From assembly GCA_034231615.1 (NCBI GenBank), contig CM067299.1, forward strand, positions 15,978,834 to 16,042,833: a DNA stretch of 64,000 nucleotides, given 5' to 3'. The translations under genes and the position numbers were made by a program. Positions 56,979-64,000 of this stretch are shown piece by piece. Each line of letters starts with the position of its first letter. The stretch's first letter is position 1. This stretch comes from Meghimatium bilineatum (taxonomy: Eukaryota > Mollusca > Gastropoda > Stylommatophora > Philomycidae). Below the pieces are notes generated by a model. It was not told the DNA's origin and searched no databases. It was given only the letters and a program-made list of their open reading frames with translations.

Positions 56979-56979
56979 A

Positions 56980-57395
56980 TTAATAATGAAACATTAATAG
57001 GACGTGTAAAAGTTGGATCTTACCCCGGCTTCATATTAACAATGAAATTTTTCAACAAGACGTGCAAAAGTTTCAAGTACAATACAAGTAGACGCTACCA
57101 CATGTTCAATTATTTCCCTTGTCTATGTTTGTAAATTTCATGTTTATCATTTAATAATTGAAATATTTATTTATTTAGGGTTGGGGTTAGTTTATGTAAA
57201 ACACAACTATCCTAACCCTAGCCTAACCCAAACCCTAAAATAAATTTATATTTAAATTATTAAATCATGAACATGACATTTACAAACATAGGAAAATAAC
57301 TGGACTATCTTGTGGCGTAAAATTATACTGTACCAAGTTTGATGCTACACCGGCTTCATATTAACAATGAAACATGTTAACGAGAGGTGTAAAAG
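56980..57395. repeat. Three diverged copies of a CTTCATATTAACAATGAAAC block, enclosing a foldback
   Basis: GGCTCCATATTAATAATGAA (56968), GGCTTCATATTAACAATGAA (57028) and GGCTTCATATTAACAATGAA (57352) are each followed by ACGTGTAAAAGTT-type sequence. The third copy is displaced by the foldback at 57107-57302. Confidence 0.7.
57107..57302. mobile_element. Foldback (long inverted repeat) with telomere-like core
   Basis: The left arm CAATTATTTCCCTTGTCTAT..TTAGGGTTGGGGTTAG pairs with the right arm CTAACCCTAGCCTAACCCAA..CATAGGAAAATAACTG. Arms are about 85 bp with a spacer of about 20 bp (57191-57210). The inner arm ends are degenerate TTAGGG/CCCTAA repeats. No coding sequence. Confidence 0.8.
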
Positions 57396-57434
57396 TTTGT
57401 ACGTTCCTCATTTGTTTCTCCTTTCTTCTGTTCG

Positions 57435-57700
57435 GCTATGTGGCGGCGCGGTAGAGGGCGTGACTGTGGCGGCCAAGGTACCGGGTTCGAATCTAGCAAC
57501 AAGCAATTGTTCATCCCGACTGCTCAGAAAGTAATGGCAAACTACTTTAAAAAGTCACTATATCAAAAAAATGTGGTTTCCAACCTGTATAGGATATGTC
57601 ACCAATGTTTTCCCTCTTCCTTTTCTTCTACATTTTAAAGTGTAAACTTCAATATGTACGAAGACAACATCTTCAGGTCGAAACGTTGAAACTGTCTTCT
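57435..57700 (+). mobile_element. tRNA-like SINE (copy 2)
   Basis: GTGGCGGCGCGGTAGAGGGC (A-box), GGTACCGGGTTCGAATCT (B-box, about 57478), CAATTGTTCATCCCGACTGC, AATGGCAAACTACTTTAAAA; then GAAGACAACATCTTCAGGTC and GAAACGTTGAAACTGTCTTC at 57660-57697. Copy 1 is at 7362. The short frame here is not a gene. Confidence 0.65.
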
Positions 57701-57784
57701 ATACTGTTATTTTATTTTTTATACTCATAACATATAGTCTGATAGTATTTGCGTTTATTGTAAAGTTAATCAATCTTGCGTTTT

Positions 57785-58113
57785 ACATATGTACTATTGT
57801 TTTACGTATGTACTATTGTTTTACGTGTGTACTATTGTTTTACGTATGTACTATTGTTTTACGTGTGTACTATTGTTTTACGTATGTACTATTGTTTTAC
57901 GTGTGTACTATTGTTTTACGTATGTACTATTGTTTTACGTATGTACTATTGTTTTACGTATGTACTATTGTTTTACGTGTGTACTATTGTTTTACGTATG
58001 TACTATTGTTTTACGTGTGTACTATTGTTTTGTTGTGTACTATTGTTTTACGTATGTACTATTGTTTTACGTGTGTACTATTGTTTTACGTATGTACTAT
58101 TGTTTTACAATGA
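57785..58113. repeat. Minisatellite, 19-bp unit, 17 copies
   Basis: The unit is TACTATTGTTTTACGTATG with GTGTG variants. All three plus frames are open because three 19-bp units make 57 bp without a stop. Confidence 0.97.
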
Positions 58114-58164
58114 TGTGGCTGACCTAAAAAGGACAGTGTCATATTTCAATGCCTGTCAATGAGT

Positions 58165-58262
58165 GCTTGTTCAAGGCCTCTGACCTCTAGGTGATCAGGG
58201 CAGTATGTCCATGTAATACTATGGACAATCGAGTTGCTCAGTAGCAAGACATATTATTTCTT
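58165..58262. repeat. Dispersed repeat, second copy of 40120-40245
   Basis: See the 40120 entry for shared blocks. Here it joins a 43-bp minisatellite. Confidence 0.6.
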
Positions 58263-58264
58263 AA

Positions 58265-58432
58265 CTTGAACATTTCTATCTATCATATTCAGCAAGATAT
58301 GTCTTAACTTGAACATTTCTATCTATCATATTCAACAAGATATGTCTTAACCTGAACATTTCTATCTATCATATTCAGCAAGATATGTCTTAACTTGAAC
58401 ATTTCTATCTATCATATTCAGCAAGATATGTG
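58265..58432. repeat. Minisatellite, 43-bp unit, 4 copies
   Basis: The unit is ATTTCTATCTATCATATTCA then GCAAGATATGTCTTAACTTG AAC. Confidence 0.95.
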
Positions 58433-58904
58433 ATTCTGAAAGTATCACCAAATGAGTTAATATTTCAGTTTCCAACCGAGTACCGCTGTCACCTCTTCCA
58501 TTTCTATTTTCATGTCGATGTTGCAGTGAGTTAGACAAACAACTTCTCAAGCTCTTACTTGCCCTTCTTGTAGAAAACAAAACCACATCCGTATTTATTA
58601 TTTTCTCGATTTACTTAGCCCTCTGTGAATATTATTATCTCGTGTGGTTTTGCGTGCTACAGTACAAGATCTTGCACCGTTACTTCTGTCCTGAAATCAA
58701 TCCATCCTCTACACGATTTTCAAAGTTATCTTACTATATTTGTCATTCTTGTGTTCTCCTTTACCAACCTCCACCCATTCTCTGCCTTTACCTATTACTT
58801 CCAATTCACATACTCTAAGCAACGTGCCCCCTGCTTCTGTCATCCATGAATGTTTGTGTTTGATTCGTTTTTCTTTTGTCTTAGTTCTCCAGACTACATC
58901 TTGC
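58433..58904. other. Unassigned
   Basis: No feature recognised; CTCCAGACTACATCTTGCTTA at 58885 is reminiscent of the SINE-1 3' part. Confidence 0.35.
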
Positions 58905-59060
58905 TTAATTCTTGATTAGAAACCAGAATCATAGCACACCGGAACAATCCCATAAGTGCTCCGTTCTCCTTCATTAACAATAGCCATTCAAGAGTAAACA
59001 GCAGACTCGAGATCTCATTCAGGTTTAGATATTGATACTTTGCTGGCGTGTGAGAAAGAA
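58905..59060 (-). mobile_element. LINE-E 3' end
   Basis: Minus strand: LFTLEWLLLMKENGALMGLF and RCAMILVSNQEL in a neighbouring frame to the EHLWECP block, then AATCAAGAATTAAG tail. Confidence 0.65.
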
Positions 59061-59212
59061 CACAGACCAAGAAGAAAACAATAAGACTGGCTATAATCCC
59101 TAAGCAAGTACAATAAAACAGTAAACAAATACAATCTCTGCATTGTAGTCTATCAGGAAATAAAAAGGTTATGCATATGGGAAACAAAACGTAGACATTT
59201 AACTGTATATCA

Positions 59213-59930
59213 CAGTTGTTTTCAACCAATGGTTTTCTGTTGGATTGCCGTTTGAAATCGTAAACTTTAAAAAAATGTGGATGTTTAACGCAATGTCCAT
59301 TGGATGAATTAAATTATGTGAATCTGAAACATTTTTCAAATGTGAAAACAAATCAAGTTATTTCGCACTTGCTTCTACTAATAAAAATTAGAAGGCGGGA
59401 GGAGGGTTAAAATCTACATAATTCAGTAAGGGCATGGGTCCTGAATTTTGGACACGGGATGATTGTTTAAATATTGGCAAAAAATTATTGATTAATTTAT
59501 GAACATCTCGAATTATTATTATACTGAAAATAAAATGTTTTTGATGTTTTTTCTTACAAACTGTGATGTGTGTTCTTTAATGCATCGGGGTCGCTCGTTC
59601 TTTTGTTTCTATAGAAAGGGATCGTTGTTCTCTTTGCTTCTATAACATGAGATCTTTGCACTCTTTATTTCTATAACATGAGATCTTTGTACTCTTTGCT
59701 TCTATAACATGAGATCTTTGTACTCTTTACTTCTATAACATGAGATCTTTGTACTCTTTGCTTCTATAACATGATATCTTTGTACTCTTTGTTTCTATAA
59801 CATGAGATCTTTGCACTCTTTACTTCTATAACATGAGATATGTGTACTATTTACTTCTATAACATGAGATCTTTGTTCTCTGTGCTTCTGTGAAATGAGA
59901 TTGCGACTTCAAAATTGTTAATAACCACTG
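59213..59930. mobile_element. Non-autonomous hAT element, 718 bp, perfect 8-bp TSD
   Basis: GTATATCA flanks at 59205-59212 and 59931-59938. Termini CAGTTGTTTTCAACCAATGG and (reverse complement) CAGTGGTTATTAACAATTTT are imperfect inverted repeats of the hAT type. The interior has no transposase; its right third is a 31-bp minisatellite. Confidence 0.85.
59640..59895. repeat. Minisatellite, 31-bp unit, 8 copies, inside the hAT element
   Basis: The unit is CTTCTATAACATGAGATCTT plus TGTACTCTTTG. Confidence 0.95.
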
Positions 59931-60004
59931 GTATATCAGCAATTTATAAAAATATAAAAGAGAGGTTCTTCAATTGTCGTAGTTTCAAATCACTACTGAG
60001 GAAT

Positions 60005-60945
60005 ACGACAAGATAATCAGGAAATTTGTCTACTCGGATGATTGAGCACAGTATGCCGAATCTGCAAGTAGTATGTGTACGTGTCAACTTAAATCGATTT
60101 GTTGAAGCCTGCGACAACTTCGACTTTCACATCAACACAAAGAAAACAGAGATCATGTTTCAACACGTCCCCAACAATCTATATTTCAATACCCACATAA
60201 AATTAAAAGAGGAAGAGCTGCAGCAGACAATCGTTTCACTATCTAGATAGTTCTCTCTCTCTCACTCACTCTCTCTCTCTCGCAAGCTGTAGACATAGAG
60301 GCCGTGATAAACTACAGAATAGCTAAAGCTATTGTCATATTTGTCTCTTCTGTATACTTGTGAAACCTGGACAGAATAAGATACGTGAGACTCAACCACT
60401 ACCTCATAAGCTGTATTCGTTAGATCCCCAACATCGGTTGGGGGGATAAAATATCAGATAGTGAAATAATATCAGACAGTGGAGTAATACCAGACAGTGA
60501 ACTAATATCAGACGGTGAAGTAATACCAGACAGTGAACTAATAATCAGATAGTGAAGTAATATCAGACAGTGAAGTAATATTAGACAGTGAAGTAATATC
60601 AGATAGTGAAGTAATTATGTAATATAAAATATGTAAGAATATACACATTTCTGATAGATGCACAGGAACGATGGGCAGGTCTTCCGGTCCACAATAAAAG
60701 ATCTCAGCTTTCCAAAAGTACTGCTGTTCGGATAATTTCAGGCTAGTCATCGCAAGTCGGAGGACATGAACACTTTTTCAAAGGCAAGATTATGACATAA
60801 CTAACGTACTTTAAATTATACATAAATTCATGGGAGATTTTACTACACAAAGGAGACGTAGACACAAGATCGGTGCAGCTGCTACAGAGAAACTCAAACA
60901 AGATGCTGCTGAATCTAAAACGTGCTAGAAGAAAGACATTCGTTT
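60005..60945 (+). pseudogene. Decayed LINE (RT end to C-terminus), with an 18-bp array inside
   Basis: LNRFVEACDNFDFHINTKKT with EIMFQHVPNN (post-RT, about 60090-60170), a CT-rich break, RIAKAIVIFVSSVYL.ETWTE (about 60320-60380), YLISCIR.IPNIGWGDKISD (about 60400-60450), then the 18-bp array, then AQERWAG (60662), LSFPKVLLFG (about 60705), FQASHRKSEDMN and a WEILL..QLLQRN.NKML remnant to about 60930. Order and motifs follow CR1-like C-termini. Confidence 0.65.
60445..60615. repeat. Minisatellite, 18-bp unit, 9 copies, within LINE coding sequence
   Basis: The unit is GAAGTAATATCAGACAGT. It arises from the ISDSE codons of the LINE and keeps its frame for most units. Confidence 0.93.
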
Positions 60946-61049
60946 GGTCATTGTCTTATAGTCAGTCTCCTCCCATAAATGTTCAGAATGTGGAACTGGT
61001 TCGTGCTTGTTTTCACTTGTATTTTTATGAACATTAGAAATGACCGAAA

Positions 61050-61430
61050 ACAACAGGACTGGTGAAACTCAACCATGAGATATGACCCTGAGACAACACG
61101 ACTGGTGAAACTCAACCATGAGATATGACCCTGAGACAACACGACTGGTGAAACTCAACCATGAGATATGACCCTGAGACAACACGACTGATGAAACTCT
61201 ATCATGAGAAATGACCTGAGACAGCACGACAGATGAAACTCTATCATGAGAAATTACCCTGAGACAACAAGACAGATGAAACTCTACCATGAGAAATTAC
61301 CCCGAGACAACAAGACAGATGAAACTCTACCATGAGAAATTACCCTGAGACAACAAGACAGATGAAACTCTACCATGAGAAATGACCTGAGACAAAACAA
61401 CTGATGAAAACTCTACCGTGAAAAATGGCA
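61050..61430. repeat. Minisatellite, 43-bp unit, 9 copies
   Basis: The unit is GAAACTCTACCATGAGAAAT then TACCCTGAGACAACAAGACA GAT; the left copies carry ACTGGTGAAACTCAACC. Confidence 0.95.
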
Positions 61431-61439
61431 CAAAATAAC

Positions 61440-62260
61440 ATAAATTACTTCTAGCATTAAGAATATGCAATAAATTCAACAAGCGGATTAACATACAAAA
61501 AGCAGAAACTATGCAAATAACGAGATCAACAGATCACTTAAACATCCAAATAGAGAACACAAAAATAAAACAAGTCAAAGAGGGCAAGTACCTAGGAAGT
61601 ATCTTCACAGAAGACGGATTCACTAGGGAGATAGAAACAAGATGTAAAAGGGTAAATTCTGTGACGTACCAGTTGCCACCTTTGCTATTGCATCCAAAAA
61701 TCAATATTTAAATCAAGAAACAAATAATAAGAGCATCTTTATGCCAACACTATGCTACCAATGCCAGACTTGGCAACTGATATCTACACATAACAGAAAG
61801 ATCGAAACTTGAAAAACGAAATGTCTAAGGAAGGCTATTGGAGTCACCAGACTCGACAAAATGCGCAGTGAGAACACCATGCATCGAATATAGAGAGGTA
61901 CAACAGATGGTTTGGATATCTTATGACGTTGAACAATCTACTTCCCATAAGAGCTTTTATAACAAGTTGGAATCGGGATACAAAGCTAATGGCAGACCTA
62001 GGAAAAGATGGATAGACAACATCAAGTCCATCCTGAACAAAACAAAACTACACCTCAACCAGAGCAACACATCTGACTCTGGAATGCAGACTATATCTCC
62101 TTCACAAACCCCTACGTTCAACGGCAAGTGGAAGATACGACAACACCAACACCTGGGGATAGACAATAGACAATTAAGAATGATCTCAATTATGGGACAT
62201 TTATATTCAGAAAATATGACTGGTGAATACTGGCTCGATAAATGACCTGTGTTCATATTA
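61440..62260 (+). pseudogene. LINE-D C-terminal copy
   Basis: KAETMQITRSTDHLNIQIEN, KQVKEGKYLGSIFTEDGFTR, EIETRCKRVNSVTYQLPPLL (61500-61690), CYQCQTWQL (61760), then GRPRKRWIDNIKSILNKTKL, NTSDSGMQTISPSQTPTFNG, YSENMTGEYWLDK. The last 135 codons are open. A relative lies at 21040-21600. The 5' side starts at the 43-bp array. Confidence 0.8.
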
Positions 62261-62489
62261 AAGAAATAAACGATGTATAACTGGTCCAAGTGTTTGCTTT
62301 GTGATACATTGGAATCTGCTTCGGGCAAGGGAAATTTATCCTTGATATTTAAAATGTTGATACTTGGATTTAGATCACCAGATTTGTTCATACAATAAAC
62401 AAAATCTCATCTGAACAGCCGCAAGTTACCAGTGTCATACTCTTCTTTTTCTTGAATCAGGATTATTGAGTTCCTACTCGATATTCAGG
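62261..62489. other. Unassigned
   Basis: No feature recognised. Confidence 0.35.
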
Positions 62490-62830
62490 CCAGTCGTCAG
62501 AACACAGTTCCTAGTCTTCTCCATGTCAAAGCGGCTGCCCCAAAAATGTTTGCCACAGTTAAGTCATGTGTGTACATGTTGCCTCGTAGTTCTTGGAATT
62601 CTGAACAATCCTGGAGTATGTGTTCTGAAGTCTGTATTCCTTGTTCACAATGACATTCATTTATGTGGGCAACCCTAATCCGGTATAGTTTTCGTGTAAC
62701 CTGCAGTAGCCAGTTCTAAGCCGAAATATCATTGTATGCTGTTTACTACGAATTTGATGAATGGGGTCTAGTCTCTGATAAATACCCATATATTTCTTCG
62801 ACTGTTTTGTCTAATGAGTGCAAATTAGTA
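62490..62830 (-). pseudogene. I-like LINE C-terminal fragment
   Basis: Minus strand: LDPIHQIRSKQHTMIFRLRT, GYCRLH, then CHCEQGIQTSEHILQDCSEF (C.C......EHIL..C) and LRGNMYTHDLTVANIFGAAA. Same arrangement as 29853-30209 but more diverged; two frameshifts. Confidence 0.75.
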
Positions 62831-62879
62831 TTTTAGACTCACTGATGTTCGTCCGTCGTGATCGACGATGACCAAAAAC

Positions 62880-62922
62880 TCAACCATAATAATAATAACA
62901 ATAAATAATAAAATAATAAAGT
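62880..62922. repeat. (AAT)n-rich simple repeat
   Basis: AATAATAATAACAATAAATAATAAAATAATAA-type sequence. Confidence 0.85.
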
Positions 62923-63096
62923 TAATAGTGCGTTTTTAAATGACTAGCAAGTCCAATGCGCGCACAAAATGTTCATTTACAGAATTGACAACAATAGAAG
63001 GTATCTGTGTGAGGTTGAGATGTTTTTTCTTTTCTACGTGTCCGCTTCTGTCTTGCAGTTAAACTCACTATACGGCAGAGGGTAGTTGAATTGTTT

Positions 63097-63254
63097 TCCG
63101 CCGACGACGGATGTGTCGCGCCATTGGCGCAAAAAACCGGCGGAGCAACGCATTTCCATTCTCTGGACTGCATCCTTCTGGAAATCTAGTAGGACAATGA
63201 TCCTGCTACAAGAGATCCAGCGAGAGCTTGAGAATGAACGCTGAAAAAGAAGAA
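63097..63254 (+). mobile_element. SINE-2 with 9-bp TSD
   Basis: GAATTGTTT at 63088-63096 and 63255-63263. CGACGACGGATGTGTCGCGC, AACGCATTTCCATTCTCTGG, TAGTAGGACAATGATCCTGC, GAGAGCTTGAGAATGAACGC and GAA tail; 158 bp. Confidence 0.93.
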
Positions 63255-63263
63255 GAATTGTTT

Positions 63264-64000
63264 CATTTCCAGTGATGTCACGGTGGGCAAATATTAATTG
63301 AAGAATGATGGTGTCGCAATCTATTTAAAGAGTATTCTTAGCAAGAGATACTTTCACACAGATATTTATGTGTGTCCATCCCCATCAATTGCAACTAATA
63401 GAGCTCTTGTATTCTTATGTGGATATTTCATCGGGGGATCTCGATAACTGTATACAGAGGACACCCAACACTTAAAGGTATGCAATGATTTTAGAAGAGG
63501 CCTCCTACTCAGAGCAGGTAAAGACATACAATTATAGATGCAATGGTGTGGTAATTTCACACACGTCAAGTCTGACTGTATAGGCACGTCATCTACTAAA
63601 GAGTTTGCAGTTGGTTGATGTGATGGGCTGCCACATTTGTTCTCGTGGACTGCCTCGATACAGAATCGAATTACAGAGGATGCTATGATGATTTGTTGGA
63701 GACTTCAAGGGCCGGATTTAAAAGAAGCAGTGCTTCAAAGAAGGTAACAGAGTCGGTCCCCATTTATGGTAAATAAGCACAATACTGCCCTTTGTCCTCA
63801 TAATATGTAAAATGTCGCCCCCTGACCGGGATCCTATATTAGTTTAGGGATATACGCTACTACAGCCTCCTGAACAACTCTGGTTTGAATATATTGCTGA
63901 AAAATATATATTTTATTTTACAAGCCATGCCATGATTTCTTGTTTTGTGCTTGATGAAGTGGGAATTTTGTCTTCATGAGCTACTACGTTATGATATGAG
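63264..64000. other. Unassigned
   Basis: No feature recognised. The minus-strand 73-codon frame at 63366-63587 has no known motif. Confidence 0.35.

Noticed and set aside
57776-58162. Cys/Tyr/Phe-rich 128-codon frame, possible membrane or secreted peptide
   Set aside because: 19-bp array read in all frames; apparent hydrophobicity is compositional.

Overview
The window is AT-rich, repeat-dominated nuclear DNA from a metazoan, most likely a mollusc and perhaps a gastropod. The reasons are the mixture of APE-type LINEs with and without RNase H, hAT elements, tRNA-like SINE heads, very dense minisatellites, and a SINE body carrying GTCGTAAAAGGCGACTAAGG, a motif I recall from molluscan SINEs. 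The taxon is an inference. I found no host protein-coding gene, tRNA gene, rRNA gene, CRISPR array or bacterial feature. Almost every long open frame is transposon coding sequence or the translation of a tandem repeat.

Layout: 1-5.8 kb holds LINE fragments (minus-strand A family and CR1-like, then a plus-strand RNase H LINE). 5.8-9.9 kb is mostly unassigned, with a tRNA-like SINE and minisatellites. 9.9-15.4 kb has RNase H LINE remnants, a SINE and a 5'-truncated LINE with a target-site duplication (TSD). 15.8-18.3 kb is a decayed hAT transposase gene (minus) in which two protein segments are tandemly expanded in frame. 18.4-21.6 kb is a stack of minus-strand LINEs, one nested in another, and its (ATC)n tail is the large trinucleotide array. 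22-28 kb has a short TSD-flanked I-like LINE, SINEs, and a 2.5 kb LINE with a (TGAA)n tail and 12-bp TSD. 28.3-29.6 kb is minisatellite. 29.68-34.42 kb is an apparently full-length but mutated I-like LINE (minus) with a 12-bp TSD. 34.4-38.6 kb has a hAT MITE, minisatellites, a SINE, and a LINE whose 3' end runs into about 930 bp of GATA repeat. 38.7-64 kb alternates SINEs, LINE 3' ends, hAT elements and minisatellites.

Relationships: two SINE families (about 280 bp and 160 bp) end like the I-like LINE (GAACG-type sequence followed by GAA repeats), so that LINE probably supplied their retrotransposition machinery. Three large or medium microsatellites (GATA, GAT/ATC, TGAA) sit exactly between a LINE 3' end and its downstream TSD, so they are LINE tails. 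Short non-autonomous hAT elements with 8-bp TSDs fit the decayed hAT transposase as a relative of their mobilising source. All calls come from reading the sequence; no database search was run, family names are approximate, and boundaries without a TSD are good to about 10-30 bp.
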